64,000 nucleotides of DNA from Bradyrhizobium sp. ORS 278. Lineage in GTDB: Bacteria > Pseudomonadota > Alphaproteobacteria > Rhizobiales > Xanthobacteraceae. The stretch lies in contig NC_009445.1 of assembly GCF_000026145.1 (NCBI RefSeq), positions 6,354,501-6,418,500 on the forward strand. Reading direction: 5' to 3'. This document shows positions 34,675 to 44,540 of the stretch, in pieces. Within the stretch, counting starts at the first letter, position 1, and the number at the start of each line of letters is the position of its first letter. The notes under the pieces were generated by a model that worked only from the letters and a program-made list of their open reading frames with translations, searched no databases and had not been told where the DNA came from. The position numbers and the translations under genes were made by a program.

Positions 34675-36129
34675 ATGTCCCTGTTCATCCGTGGCGGCAC
34701 GGTGGTGAACCACGATCATTCCCGCCGCGCCGACGTGCTCATCCAAAGCGGGACGATCGTTGCCGTCGGCACCGCGATCGAGCCGCCGCTGTCGGCCGAG
34801 GTGATCGATGCCGATGGCTGCTATGTGCTTCCTGGCGGCATCGATCCGCACACCCATCTCGAGCTCGGCTTCATGGGAACGGTGTCGGCCGACGATTTCG
34901 AATGGGGCACTAAGGCGGGGCTGTCAGGCGGCACCACAATGGTGGTGGATTTCTGCATCCCCGACCCCGGGCAGTCGATGCTCGCGGCCTATCAGGACTG
35001 GCGGCGCAAATCGGAGAAGGCTGCGGCCGACTACGGCTTCCACATGGCCGTGACCTCCTGGTCGAAGCAGGTGTTCGACGAGATGGAGGTGGTGGTCAAG
35101 ACCTACGGCATCAACACCTTCAAGCATTTCATGGCCTACAAGGGCGCGCTGATGGTGAATGACGACGAGTTGTACAACTCGTTCGCGCGTTGCGCAGCGC
35201 TCGGCGCAATGCCGCTGGTCCATGCCGAGAACGGCGACGTCGTCGCACGCATGCAGGAGGCGATACTGGCGCGCGGCATCGACGGGCCGGAGGGCCACGC
35301 GTTCTCGCGCCCACCGGAGGTCGAGGGCGAGGCGACCAGCCGCGCGATCATGATCGCCGACATGACGGGCGCGCCGCTCTATGTCGTGCACACCAGCTGC
35401 CGCCAGTCGCACGAGGCGATCGCGCGCGCCCGCGCCGCCGGCCAGCGCGTCTATGGCGAGCCGCTGATCCAGCATCTGCTGCTCGACGACAGCGAATATC
35501 GCCGTGACGACTGGGACCATGCCGCGGCCTGCGTGATGTCGCCGCCGTTCCGCGACCGGGCGCATCAGGACAGCCTGTGGGCCGGACTGCAATCGGGCTC
35601 GCTGCAGGTGGTCGCGACCGATCATTGCGCCTTCACGCTGGCGCAGAAGCGCCTCGGCCGCGGCGACTTCCGCAGGATTCCGAACGGCACCGGCGGGCTC
35701 GAGGACCGGATGCCGCTGCTGTGGACGGCCGGCGTCGGCACCGGACGGCTGACCAAGGAGGAGTTCGTCGCGGTCACCTCGGCGAATATCGCGCGCATCC
35801 TCAATATCTTCCCGCGCAAGGGCGCGATCATGGCGGGCTCCGATGCTGACCTGGTGGTGTGGGACCCGGCCGCCCACAAGACGATCCGCGCCAGCCGTCA
35901 GGTCAGCCGCATCGACTACAACGTCTTCGAAGGCTTCACCTGCACCGGCGGCCCCGCCATGACGGTGTCGCGTGGACGCATCGCCTGGCGCGACGGCGAG
36001 TTGCGCGCGCAAGCCGGCGACGGCCGCTATGTCGAGCGGCCGGCCTTTCCGTCCGTGCATGTCGCCAATTCCACCTGGAAGGAGATCACCGCGCCGCGCG
36101 CCGTCGCGCGCGAGATGGTCACGCCCTAG
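34675..36129 (+). CDS. hydA: Dihydropyrimidinase / D-hydantoinase
   Basis: 484 residues, amidohydrolase fold, hydrolysing dihydrouracil or hydantoins in reductive pyrimidine degradation. Metal ligands: His59 and His61 (DPHTHLE), the carboxylated lysine in FKHFMAYKGAL (about residue 150), histidines in LVHAEN and VVHTSC, and Asp in VATDHCAF. The C-terminus ends as in tetrameric hydantoinases. ATG 34675 is chosen (GAGG eight bases upstream); an upstream in-frame start at 34591 gives a non-homologous extension. No pydA or amidase gene is next to it. Confidence 0.9.
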   Translation: MSLFIRGGTVVNHDHSRRADVLIQSGTIVAVGTAIEPPLSAEVIDADGCYVLPGGIDPHTHLELGFMGTVSADDFEWGTKAGLSGGTTMVVDFCIPDPGQSMLAAYQDWRRKSEKAAADYGFHMAVTSWSKQVFDEMEVVVKTYGINTFKHFMAYKGALMVNDDELYNSFARCAALGAMPLVHAENGDVVARMQEAILARGIDGPEGHAFSRPPEVEGEATSRAIMIADMTGAPLYVVHTSCRQSHEAIARARAAGQRVYGEPLIQHLLLDDSEYRRDDWDHAAACVMSPPFRDRAHQDSLWAGLQSGSLQVVATDHCAFTLAQKRLGRGDFRRIPNGTGGLEDRMPLLWTAGVGTGRLTKEEFVAVTSANIARILNIFPRKGAIMAGSDADLVVWDPAAHKTIRASRQVSRIDYNVFEGFTCTGGPAMTVSRGRIAWRDGELRAQAGDGRYVERPAFPSVHVANSTWKEITAPRAVAREMVTP

Positions 36130-36242
36130 ACGATCGGCTTCCGAAGTCCTGTCGGAAGTGATCCGCGGCCATCCCGCCCTCCGCTGTCATCGTCGGCGGA
36201 GGCGCAGCGGCGAATTGCTCGCCTCAGATCGTCGCGCGAATC

Positions 36243-36572
36243 ATGCCCGGCGCGGCGGCATTTACCGGGCGGAAACTGTTGCTGTCGTCAAATGCGAGCA
36301 TGGCACAGTTGCGCATGGAAGTTCGCGATTCGGCCGGCACCATCCTGCCGGGCTATGGCGACGCATTCTTCGATCTCAGGCTGCCCGGCGATCATTGCCG
36401 CGTGGCGCAGAGCCTGCTCCGGATGATTCGCGGCGACGACGTCCGCTCGCCGGTCCACAGCGTGCACTTCTTCCGCGACCACGCGGAAATCGGGTGCTGG
36501 TCTGTCGACGACGAGCACGCGGAAATGATCGTGATGGACGCGTTCGCGCACACGCCGCCGGCGGCGGCGTAA
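36243..36572 (+). CDS. Hypothetical protein, 109 residues
   Basis: Soluble, mixed alpha/beta composition, with DAFFDLRLPGDHCRVAQSLLRMIRGDDV and a histidine/acid-rich tail. No ribosome binding site stands out at ATG 36243; ATG 36300 is an alternative. Codon use fits the neighbours, but support is moderate and I recognise no family. Confidence 0.5.
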   Translation: MPGAAAFTGRKLLLSSNASMAQLRMEVRDSAGTILPGYGDAFFDLRLPGDHCRVAQSLLRMIRGDDVRSPVHSVHFFRDHAEIGCWSVDDEHAEMIVMDAFAHTPPAAA

Positions 36573-36604
36573 CCTGTCCCGCGACAGGCGCGGACACGTC
36601 GCGC

Positions 36605-37600
36605 TCAGACGATGCGCGGATGCGCCTTCTGATGCCAGGCCCAGGCCGAGCGGATGACGTGGCCGAGATCGGAGCGGCGCGCCTTGAAGCCGAGTTCCTG
36701 CTCGGCGCGGGTGGGATCGGCGACCAGGATCGGCGGATCGCCGGCGCGGCGCTCGCGATAAACCAGCGGCACCTGCTCGCCGGTCTCGTTGCGGATCGCA
36801 TCGACGATCTCGCGCACGGAATAGCCGCTGCCGGTCCCCAGATTGTAGGCGCCGCCGGCACCCCCTTCCAGCAGCCGGCCGAGCGCGGCGATATGGGCGG
36901 CGGCGAGGTCGTCGACGTGAATGTAATCGCGCACTGCGGTGCCGTCAGGTGTCTCGTAGTCGGTGCCGAAGATCGCGAAGTCGGGCACGTGCCCGAGGAT
37001 CGCCATCAGCGCGCGCGGAATCAGATGCGTCTCGGGATCGCGCAACTCGCCGATCGTGCCTGACGCGTCGGCGCCGCAGGCGTTGAAGTAGCGCAGCGCG
37101 GTGGCGGAGAAGCCGTAGGCGGCGCGATAGTCGGCCAGGATCTGCTCGATCATGTATTTGGAACGGCCGTAAGGATTGACGGTCGGCCCCGCCGCGCTCT
37201 CCGGGATCGGCTCGCGCCCGGCATTGCCGTAGACTGCGCCGGTCGAGGAGAACACGAGCCGCGTGCAGCCGGCCTCGCGCATGCCCTGCAACAGGCCCAG
37301 CGTGCCGGCGACGTTGTTGAGGTAATATTTCTGCGGATCGGCCACCGACTCGCCGACGGCGCTCCAGGCCGCGAAGTGCATCACCGCCTTGACGTCGTAT
37401 TGCCGGATCGTGCTCGCGATCTTGATGCTGTCGGCGATATCGCCGACCATCAGCGGCCCCCATTGCACGAAGCCGCGATGGCCCGTCGTCAGATTGTCAT
37501 AGACGACCGGCGTGAAGCCGGCTTCGGCGACCGCCTTGCTGCAATGAGCTCCGATATAGCCGGCGCCGCCGGCGATCAGGATCGCGCCTTTCGTACTCAT
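36605..37600 (-). CDS. galE: UDP-glucose 4-epimerase
   Basis: 331 residues, extended SDR. GGAGYIGAH (residues 11-19) binds NAD; catalytic residues are in SSTGAVYG and YGRSKYMIE; ALRYFNACGAD and RDYIHVDDLAAAH are family marks. It interconverts UDP-glucose and UDP-galactose for exopolysaccharide and LPS synthesis. It converges on the hypothetical gene at 36243. Confidence 0.95.
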   Translation of the reverse strand: MSTKGAILIAGGAGYIGAHCSKAVAEAGFTPVVYDNLTTGHRGFVQWGPLMVGDIADSIKIASTIRQYDVKAVMHFAAWSAVGESVADPQKYYLNNVAGTLGLLQGMREAGCTRLVFSSTGAVYGNAGREPIPESAAGPTVNPYGRSKYMIEQILADYRAAYGFSATALRYFNACGADASGTIGELRDPETHLIPRALMAILGHVPDFAIFGTDYETPDGTAVRDYIHVDDLAAAHIAALGRLLEGGAGGAYNLGTGSGYSVREIVDAIRNETGEQVPLVYRERRAGDPPILVADPTRAEQELGFKARRSDLGHVIRSAWAWHQKAHPRIV

Positions 37601-38103
37601 GAGTCGTTATGCCCTTTACCTGCAATCAATGGATGAAGCTGAGCGCCAAATACCAAGCACCATAAGCGAGCGTTGCAGTCGGAGCAAATTCAACTACCTG
37701 CAAGGTGGCGCCGGACGGCGTTCGCTGCGCTCGTCGCTCACCGGTTAACCGTCGTGGCGTCATTCGTAGGAGAGCGGACCGGGCAAACACTGCATATAGA
37801 GAGCCGCAACGCGGAGCGACGAGATCTGGCAGTGAACAAGTATCGTACCGCGATTCGCAATCGATTCGGACGCGGTTCGTTCCAGCCGCGTTCCGAGCGT
37901 TAACAGCGGAGCTCTTCGGTGTCGCGTTCTGGAACAATCCTGCATCGGGGCGGTGCTGAGATTGTCTTCGCGTGGCGACGACCGCGATCCACCCGGTTCC
38001 ATCGGTGTGCGCGCGCAGGCGCCATTCCGGAGTCGAGGTGGCGCGGGACGCAGAATGAGGTAGCAATAGTCCGGCGTCGAAACGTGATGCAGGAGGGCGC
38101 ATC
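37601..38103. other. Long divergent gap between galE and the efflux pair
   Basis: No gene supported. It must hold the promoters of galE (left) and the efflux operon (right). A repeat copy fills 37821-37935 (separate entry). Confidence 0.5.
37821..37935 (+). repeat. Direct repeat flanking the efflux-porin block, copy 1
   Basis: A 43-bp core (37862-37904) matches 42870-42912 with one mismatch, and weaker similarity extends over about 115 bp in the same order. The core contains imperfect inverted arms GGACGCGG / CCGCGTTCC. Confidence 0.75.
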
Positions 38104-39234
38104 GTGAGTGAAACGAGCAACGTCGATGCGGCGTCGCGCGCGGCAGCGCCGCAACCGCCCTCGCCCGCTGCGTCGCCCGGCCTCTGGGCGCGCCTCGCCA
38201 TTCCGCTGCTGGCCGTCATCGTTGCGTTGGGGTTCGTGGCGCTCGCGACGACGCGCTGGGACGCCTGGACCGGCAACGCCACGACGCAGTCGACCAACGA
38301 CGCCTATGTCCGCGCCGACCTCACCCAGCTCTCGAGCCGCGTCGCCGGCGAGGTGCTGAAGGTCGCGGTCAGCGATTTCCAGCAGGTCAAGGCCGGCGAC
38401 ATCCTGATCCAGATCGATCCGGCCGACTACGAGGCGCAGGTCGCGCAGGCCGAGGCCAATGTCGCGGCGGCACAGGCGGCGCTTGACAATCTCGGCAACC
38501 AGATCGAGCTGCAATACGCGACCATCGCCCAGGCCGAGGCGCAGCAGGTCTCGGCGGGCGCCGCCGAGGTGCAGGCGCGGCAGGAGGAGGAGCGCCAGCA
38601 GTCGCTGTCGCAGACCGAGGCCGGCACGCGGCAACGGCTCGAGCAAGCCACCGCCGCCTATGCCAAGGCGCAGGCAGACGTGCGCGCCAGCCGCGCCGTC
38701 ATCGCCGCGCAGCGCCATCAGCTGGAGGTGCTCACCGGCACCAAGACGCAGCGCGGCGCCGACCTCGCCGGCGCCAAAGCGGCGCTGGCCGCCGCCAGGC
38801 TGAAGCTCGGCTACACCAAGATCACGGCGCCGTTCGACGGAGTCGTCGGTCAGCGCCAGGTGCAGACCGGCGACTACGTCAACATCGGCAGCAGCCTGAT
38901 CGCCGTGGTGCCGCTGCCGCAGGTCTTCATCATCGCGAATTACAAGGAGACCCAGCTCACGCATGTCGCGCCCGGTCAGCCGGTCGACGTCACCGTGGAC
39001 TCGTTTCCGGGCGAGAAGCTGCACGGCCGGGTCGAGCGGATCGCGCCGGCCTCCGGCTCGCAATTCGCGCTGCTGCCGCCTGACAATGCGACCGGCAATT
39101 TCACCAAGGTCGTGCAGCGCATTCCCGTGCGCATCGCGCTCGATGCCGATCAGCCGTTGCTCGCGCGCCTGCTGCCGGGCATGTCGGTGGTGACCCACAT
39201 CCGCACCGCGGGCGCTGCCGATGGCGGCAAGTGA
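38104..39234 (+). CDS. EmrA/HlyD-type membrane fusion protein
   Basis: 376 residues: cytoplasmic tail, one TM helix (about 30-52, IPLLAVIVALGFVALATT), biotinyl-lipoyl half-motif, long coiled-coil hairpin (about 105-215, AQVAQAEANVAAAQAAL and RQEEERQQSLSQTEAGTRQRLEQ) and beta-barrel. The GTG start at 38104 lies eight bases after AGGAGGG. It overlaps the MFS pump gene by 14 bases. Together with the pump and the porin it can form a route across both membranes for toxic organics. Confidence 0.9.
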   Translation: MSETSNVDAASRAAAPQPPSPAASPGLWARLAIPLLAVIVALGFVALATTRWDAWTGNATTQSTNDAYVRADLTQLSSRVAGEVLKVAVSDFQQVKAGDILIQIDPADYEAQVAQAEANVAAAQAALDNLGNQIELQYATIAQAEAQQVSAGAAEVQARQEEERQQSLSQTEAGTRQRLEQATAAYAKAQADVRASRAVIAAQRHQLEVLTGTKTQRGADLAGAKAALAAARLKLGYTKITAPFDGVVGQRQVQTGDYVNIGSSLIAVVPLPQVFIIANYKETQLTHVAPGQPVDVTVDSFPGEKLHGRVERIAPASGSQFALLPPDNATGNFTKVVQRIPVRIALDADQPLLARLLPGMSVVTHIRTAGAADGGK

Positions 39235-40870
39235 CCCGACGAGCGAGAGCATCAGCGCCGCCGATCGCGGACCGCTGTCGCGCGGCGGCGTCGCGCCGCA
39301 GCCGCTGTTCGCGGTCGGCGCCGTGCTGCTCGGCTCCTTCCTCGCCAATTTCGACAGCCGTCTCACCTCGGTCGGTTTGCCCGATCTGCGCGGCGCGTTC
39401 GGGCTCGGCTTCGACCAGGGCGCGTGGCTGTCGACCGCCGCGATCGGCTCGCAGATCTTCATCGCGCCCGCCGTGGCCTGGCTCGCCACGGCGTTCGGCC
39501 TGCGCCGCGTGCTCGGCGTTCCGAGCCTGATCTATGCCGCGGTGTCGCTCATCATTCCGTTCGTGCGCGACTACCCGACCCTGATCACGCTCGCGATCAT
39601 CCACGGCATGCTGCTCGGCACCTTCGTGCCGGCAACCTTGATGATCGTCTTCCGCAACCTGCCGATCCGCTGGTGGCTGCCGGCAATCTCGATCTACTCG
39701 ATCCGCGTCGGCGTCGCACTGGACACCTCGACGTCGCTGGTCGGCTTCTATGTCGAGCATCTCGGCTGGCAGTGGCTGTACTGGCAGGGCGTCGTGCTGG
39801 CCCCCCTGATGGCACTGATGGTCTATCTCGGGACGCCGAGCGAACCGGTCAATCGCACGCTGCTCGAGAACGCCGACTGGGGCGGCATGCTGCTGCTCGG
39901 CAGCGCCGTGTCGATGATCTATGCCGGCCTCGATCAGGGCAACCGGCTCGACTGGCTGCAATCCGGCACGGTGGTGGCGCTGCTGGCCGGCGGCGCCGTG
40001 CTGTTCGTGCTGTTTCTCGTCAACGAGGCGCTGGCGCCGCAGCCATGGGCGCATGTCAACGTGCTGCTTTCGCGCAACATCGGGCTCTCGCTGGCGGTCA
40101 TTCTGCTGTACACGCTGACCAGCCTGTCGAACGCGTCGCTGGTGCCGAACTTCCTCGCTACGATCACGCAACTGCGCCCCGAGCAGAGCGGCTCGCTGCT
40201 GTTGCTCTATGGCGCCTTGCCGATGCTCGTGCTGGTCCCGCTCTCGATCGCGATGCTGCGCCATCTCGATCCCCGCATCGTCGTCGTGTTCGGCCTCAGC
40301 GCGTTCGCCGCGGCCAATCTGATGGGCACGCAGCTGACCCACGCCTGGGCGCGCGAGGACTTCATCGTCATCGTGGTACTGCAATCGATTGGTCAAGCGT
40401 TGACCCTGCTGCCGATCATCATTTTGGCGCTGTCCAACTCCGATCCGGCGCGCGCGACCTCGTTCGCCGCCTACATCCAGATCATGCGGCTCGGCGGCGC
40501 CGAGATCGGCGTCGCGCTGATGGGCACGTGGCTGCGGGTGCGCGAGCAAATGCATTCGGCCACTCTCGGCCTCAACATCCAGCGCGGCGACGGCGATGTC
40601 GCCCGCGCGCTGCAGCGGCTGACCGGCTTTTTCACCGCCCACGGCGGCGCCCAGGCCAAGGCCCGCGCGATCGGGACGCTGGCCGCCGAGGTCCAGCGCG
40701 AGGCCAATGTGCTGGCCTATCTCGATGCGTTCTGGCTATGCTTCTGGCTCGCGATCACCGCACTCGGGCTGGTCGCATTGATCACGCGCGCGCCGCCGGG
40801 TCCGTTCTCCCCGACCCCCGTCCGCTTCGGCGCAGGCTGGGTGAAGCGCATCGCCGCAAGATTCACATAA
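39221..40870 (+). CDS. MFS drug:H+ antiporter, EmrB/DHA2 type
   Basis: 549 residues with about 14 TM helices, the DHA2 layout. GSFLANFDSRLTSVGLPDLRGAFG is helix 1 with the family acidic residue; GAWLSTAAIGSQIFIAP follows in helix 2. Start overlaps the fusion-protein gene, implying coupled translation. Probably exports hydrophobic drugs or aromatic acids through the fusion protein. Confidence 0.9.
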   Translation: MAASDPTSESISAADRGPLSRGGVAPQPLFAVGAVLLGSFLANFDSRLTSVGLPDLRGAFGLGFDQGAWLSTAAIGSQIFIAPAVAWLATAFGLRRVLGVPSLIYAAVSLIIPFVRDYPTLITLAIIHGMLLGTFVPATLMIVFRNLPIRWWLPAISIYSIRVGVALDTSTSLVGFYVEHLGWQWLYWQGVVLAPLMALMVYLGTPSEPVNRTLLENADWGGMLLLGSAVSMIYAGLDQGNRLDWLQSGTVVALLAGGAVLFVLFLVNEALAPQPWAHVNVLLSRNIGLSLAVILLYTLTSLSNASLVPNFLATITQLRPEQSGSLLLLYGALPMLVLVPLSIAMLRHLDPRIVVVFGLSAFAAANLMGTQLTHAWAREDFIVIVVLQSIGQALTLLPIIILALSNSDPARATSFAAYIQIMRLGGAEIGVALMGTWLRVREQMHSATLGLNIQRGDGDVARALQRLTGFFTAHGGAQAKARAIGTLAAEVQREANVLAYLDAFWLCFWLAITALGLVALITRAPPGPFSPTPVRFGAGWVKRIAARFT

Positions 40871-40944
40871 GATAATCTCCGGGCCAGCGTGACTAACAAC
40901 TAATCATCTGTTGCTTATTCGCGACAGACGGATCCGCGAGCAGT

Positions 40945-40961
40945 TGATCAAATGATGATCA
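40945..40961. promoter_or_regulatory. TGATCA-N5-TGATCA motif upstream of the porin gene
   Basis: Two self-palindromic TGATCA hexamers eleven bases apart centre to centre, one helical turn, in an AT-richer 230-base gap before the porin. Possible operator or promoter element; no cognate regulator known. Confidence 0.3.
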
Positions 40962-41102
40962 TCCTCGCATGGAACTCGAAAATCCGACTTGTTTGAAACA
41001 CCTGAATGCCCGATCACCGCCACGCTGTCGCACTGCGTTCATCTGCGATTCCTAAAGTCGTTGACGGCAGGGCGGATCAAACAACAACGGGGACTTGACA
41101 TC

Positions 41103-42695
41103 ATGCGCAAGCATGCCGCGGCGGCGTTGGCCGTGATCGGAACACTGACAACTTCATCAGCACAGGCGCAATCGGGCAACGGCAGCGATGCCGAGATCGC
41201 GCTGCTCAAGCAGCAGCTGCGGCTGATGGAGCAGAAGCTGGATCGCCTGCAGAGGCAGACATCGGCCAACGCCCAGGCCGCGGCCAGCGCGAGCGCCAAG
41301 GCCGACACTGCCAAGGCGGAAATCAAGACCGCGGTGGCCAATGCCAATGCGGCGATCCCGGTGAAGGGCGCGGTGGCGCCGTCGGGCGTGGTCGTGACCA
41401 TGCCGAACAACCGGCCGACGATCTGCACCGCGGACGAGCAGAATTGCATCTCGCTCACCAGCCGCGTGCATTGGGATGTCGGCGGCTACGACTTCCGTCC
41501 GAACAGCGCGGCGACCGCGCCGCAACGCCTGGACAACGGCGAGAACGTCCGGCGCGCCCGCATCGGCGTGCTGGGCAAATTCCTCGGCGATTGGAATTAC
41601 GCCCTGGTCTATGATTTCGGCGGCACGTCCGACGGCTTCGGCGGCACCGCGGCCGGCTCGCTGCCGGGCGGCGGCGTCTCCGGCATCGAGAACGCCTATC
41701 TGAGCTACACCGGCATCCGGCCGTTCGGCGGCAAGATGGCCATCGAAGGCGGCATCATGGACGTGCCGTGGACGCTCGCCGAGGCGACGAGCTCCAACGA
41801 CATCCTGTTCATGGAGCGTGCTTCCTCCAACGTGATCGCGACCAACATCGCGGCCGGCGATTTCCGCTCCGCCATCGGCAGCCGCTGGTGGAACGACACG
41901 TTCTGGGCCGGCGCCTATGTCACCGGGCCGACGACGGGCCAGATCCACTCCTATTCGAGCGTGACCCCCAACGGCTCGACCGAACAATATGGCGTGGTCG
42001 CGCGCGCGGCCGGACAGCTCGTCAGCGGCTCCGACTATTCGCTGCATCTCGGCGGCAATTTCGAGGACCTGATCCAGCCGGCGCGCAACACCGTCACCGG
42101 CGCACAGACGCTCACCTTGAGCGACCGGCCCGAGCTGCGCATCGATCCGACGACGCTGATCTCGACCGGTGCGATCGCCAACGTCTCGAACGCCCAGGTG
42201 TACGGCATCGAGGCGGCCGCAACCTACGGCTCGTTCTTCTTCCAGGGCGAGTACTACTGGTACAATGTCGAGCGCGGCGCCAATACCGGCCTGCCGCCGT
42301 TCGGCGCGCGCAACCTGAAGTTGGACGGCGGCTATGCTGAGGCGAGCTACGTGCTGACGGGCGAGCGGCACAAATACAACCCGGCGACGGCCTCCTATTC
42401 CGGCATCACGCCGGCGCGCCCGTTCGCCTGGCAGTCCGGCGATTGGGGCGCGTGGGAAATCGCCGGCCGGTTCTCGACCGTCGATCTCAACGACCAGCTC
42501 GCCACCGCGGCCGGCATCGCCGGCGGCCGCCAGAACATCTACACCGCCGGCCTCAACTGGTACGTCAGCGGCAACATCCGCTTCATGCTCAACTACCTGC
42601 ATGGCGACATCGCGCGGCAGGCGAGCGCGACCAGCACGGTCAACACGGGCTCGAAGTTCGACGCGGTCGGCTTCCGCACCCAGGTGGCGTTCTGA
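41103..42695 (+). CDS. OprO/OprP-type outer-membrane porin
   Basis: 530 residues: signal peptide ending SSAQAQ, a coiled-coil segment (about 28-75; ALLKQQLRLMEQKLDRLQRQT), then a 16-strand phosphate-selective porin-type barrel ending in aromatic Phe (FRTQVAF). The start ATG 41103 gives the signal peptide; GGGGA upstream. It lies downstream of the EmrA/EmrB pair on the same strand but with its own 232-base leader, so it is probably transcribed separately as well. Confidence 0.88.
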   Translation: MRKHAAAALAVIGTLTTSSAQAQSGNGSDAEIALLKQQLRLMEQKLDRLQRQTSANAQAAASASAKADTAKAEIKTAVANANAAIPVKGAVAPSGVVVTMPNNRPTICTADEQNCISLTSRVHWDVGGYDFRPNSAATAPQRLDNGENVRRARIGVLGKFLGDWNYALVYDFGGTSDGFGGTAAGSLPGGGVSGIENAYLSYTGIRPFGGKMAIEGGIMDVPWTLAEATSSNDILFMERASSNVIATNIAAGDFRSAIGSRWWNDTFWAGAYVTGPTTGQIHSYSSVTPNGSTEQYGVVARAAGQLVSGSDYSLHLGGNFEDLIQPARNTVTGAQTLTLSDRPELRIDPTTLISTGAIANVSNAQVYGIEAAATYGSFFFQGEYYWYNVERGANTGLPPFGARNLKLDGGYAEASYVLTGERHKYNPATASYSGITPARPFAWQSGDWGAWEIAGRFSTVDLNDQLATAAGIAGGRQNIYTAGLNWYVSGNIRFMLNYLHGDIARQASATSTVNTGSKFDAVGFRTQVAF

Positions 42696-42724
42696 GGCAC
42701 GCAGGACGCGCTCTTGACGATGAA

Positions 42725-42748
42725 GGCCCGGCATCTGCCGGGCCTTTT
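42725..42748 (+). terminator. Rho-independent terminator after the porin
   Basis: GGCCCGGCA (42725-42733) pairs perfectly with TGCCGGGCC (42736-42744) over a two-base loop and is followed by TTTT. Confidence 0.9.
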
Positions 42749-42827
42749 GCGTTTACGATTGGCCGGCTGCGGTCGCCATTTCGGTGCATGCGCTCGCTGC
42801 ATCTCGTGGGCGCCTGCGGTGAGACAC

Positions 42828-42943
42828 GACATCTAGCCGTGAACAGACCCCCAACCCGTGATTCGCCAGCGATTCGGACGCGGTTCGTTCCAGCCGCGTT
42901 CCGAACGTTAACCGCATCGCCGTGAGCGTCGCATTCTGGGACA
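42828..42943 (+). repeat. Direct repeat flanking the efflux-porin block, copy 2
   Basis: Second copy of the repeat at 37821-37935, same orientation. It ends exactly at the stop codon of the convergent M81 peptidase gene. Confidence 0.75.
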
Positions 42944-44419
42944 TCATTCCCGCGATGGTTGCGGCAGCTCGTCGAGCGGCCATTTCGGACGCTTGATCTT
43001 GGTGTACGGCAACGTCGTCACGTCGCGCGCGACCACGCCGGGCGCATCGACCATGATGATGTCGGCCGCGATCGGCGCGAATGATGCGCGGAAATGCTGG
43101 GCCGATTTCACCACCACGAGCTTGCGCGTCGAAGGATCACAGCCGAGCTGCGTGAAGAAGTCCTTCCCGAAGGCCTGGCAACGGAAGGTCGTGATCACGA
43201 CCTCCACACCTTGGCTTTCGATCAGCGCGCAATCGCCGAGCTTGGCCGGCGTGCCGGCAAGCCCCGTCATCACCATGTTTTCCTTCAGCGCCTTGATCTC
43301 CCAGGTCGCATCGACCGGAGCACCGGACAGCGGCCCGATCTTGCCGCCGATACGCAACGGCAGCTTGGCGCCGACGCCGGCATCGAAGGCGATGCGCACC
43401 GCGATCGGATCCCACATCGGGCCGACGCAGACGTTCTCGATGTTCCGTTCGAGCACGCGGCGCAGGATGAAGGTGGAATCGCCCGGCGCACCGCCGCCGG
43501 GATTGTCGCTGGCGTCGCCGAGCACGATGGTGCCGTGCTTCGCCAGCGCCTGGTCCAGCGCGGCATCGACGCCGGGCATGCGCTCGGTCACGGCCTCACG
43601 CATGCCGATCAGCTCATCCGCGAGCTTGCGCGCCAAGCCTTGCGCTTTCGCGCCGTCGGGATCAACCGCCGCATCGCTATAGACCAGCACCTTGGTGCCC
43701 ATCGCCGGCGTGTCGCCCCAGCCGAAGCCGTGCACGATGGACGCCGACACGATGCCGTCCTTGCCTTCCAGCGCGGTGATGCGGTCGACGAAGCTGCGCA
43801 CCGGCTCGCGCGTGGTGTGCAGGGTCACGATCATGTCGGTGTCGACCAGCGCCTTGCGCAGCGTCAGCCGCTTCTCGGCCAGTTCGGTGCAGTGCTTCAC
43901 CAGATCCTGCGCGCGCTCGAGGATGTCCGTGTGCGGATATTCTTTCCAGCAGATCAGGAGATCCGCGCTCTCGACCATGAGATCGCTCATATGGACGTGC
44001 GGATCGAGCGTCGCGCCGATCACGACGTCAGGGCCCGCGATCTCGCGGATCCGCGACAGCAGATCGCCCTCGCAATCATCAGTGCCGTCGGCGATCATCG
44101 CGCCGTGCAGGCCGATCAGGGCCATGTCGATCGGCAGCGCGGCCTTGAGGTCGGCGAGGATCTGGTCGCGCAAGGTCTCGAACGCCGCACGGGTGACGAG
44201 CCCGTTCGGCACGGCGGCGGCGACGAGGCCTTCGATCAGCGTCCAGCCCCTGGCCGGTCCGACTTGCCGCGCGGCCCACAACGGCCCGCCGTGCATCTGC
44301 ATCTTGTCCGGATGCGTTCCGGCGGGAAAATACGCCCGCTCGTGGAACGTCGCGATGCCGGTCGGCATCGGCGCGAACGTGTTGGTTTCAGTCGCGAGGG
44401 CGGCAGAGAAGACACGCAT
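42944..44419 (-). CDS. M81-family metallopeptidase (MlrC-like)
   Basis: 491 residues beginning MRVFSAALATETNTFAPMPTG, the standard DUF1485/M81 N-terminus with the ETNTF motif. GLHGAMIADGTDDCEGD, DPHVHMS and the C-terminal MlrC domain (LGDASDNPGGGAPGDST) are present; His and Asp residues in these stretches form the zinc site. MlrC degrades linearised microcystin; rhizobial relatives probably cleave other peptides or amides. Start ATG 44419 lacks a clear ribosome binding site. Divergent from the cyclase gene. Confidence 0.85.
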   Translation of the reverse strand: MRVFSAALATETNTFAPMPTGIATFHERAYFPAGTHPDKMQMHGGPLWAARQVGPARGWTLIEGLVAAAVPNGLVTRAAFETLRDQILADLKAALPIDMALIGLHGAMIADGTDDCEGDLLSRIREIAGPDVVIGATLDPHVHMSDLMVESADLLICWKEYPHTDILERAQDLVKHCTELAEKRLTLRKALVDTDMIVTLHTTREPVRSFVDRITALEGKDGIVSASIVHGFGWGDTPAMGTKVLVYSDAAVDPDGAKAQGLARKLADELIGMREAVTERMPGVDAALDQALAKHGTIVLGDASDNPGGGAPGDSTFILRRVLERNIENVCVGPMWDPIAVRIAFDAGVGAKLPLRIGGKIGPLSGAPVDATWEIKALKENMVMTGLAGTPAKLGDCALIESQGVEVVITTFRCQAFGKDFFTQLGCDPSTRKLVVVKSAQHFRASFAPIAADIIMVDAPGVVARDVTTLPYTKIKRPKWPLDELPQPSRE

Positions 44420-44540
44420 GAAAAAGCTGATCCGTTCGGTGTCGAGGGAAGGCAGGCGGCTCGTCCTGTCCGACCCGCCGCAGCGGCGACCCGGCCGCAG
44501 CCACCGATGCCTGATGCATTTGGCCGCCGGAGAGGCTACC

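Noticed and set aside
37821..42943. Composite transposon or integron around the efflux block
   Set aside because: The flanking repeats are direct and about 115 bp, with no transposase, integrase or IS ends; gene composition matches the chromosome.
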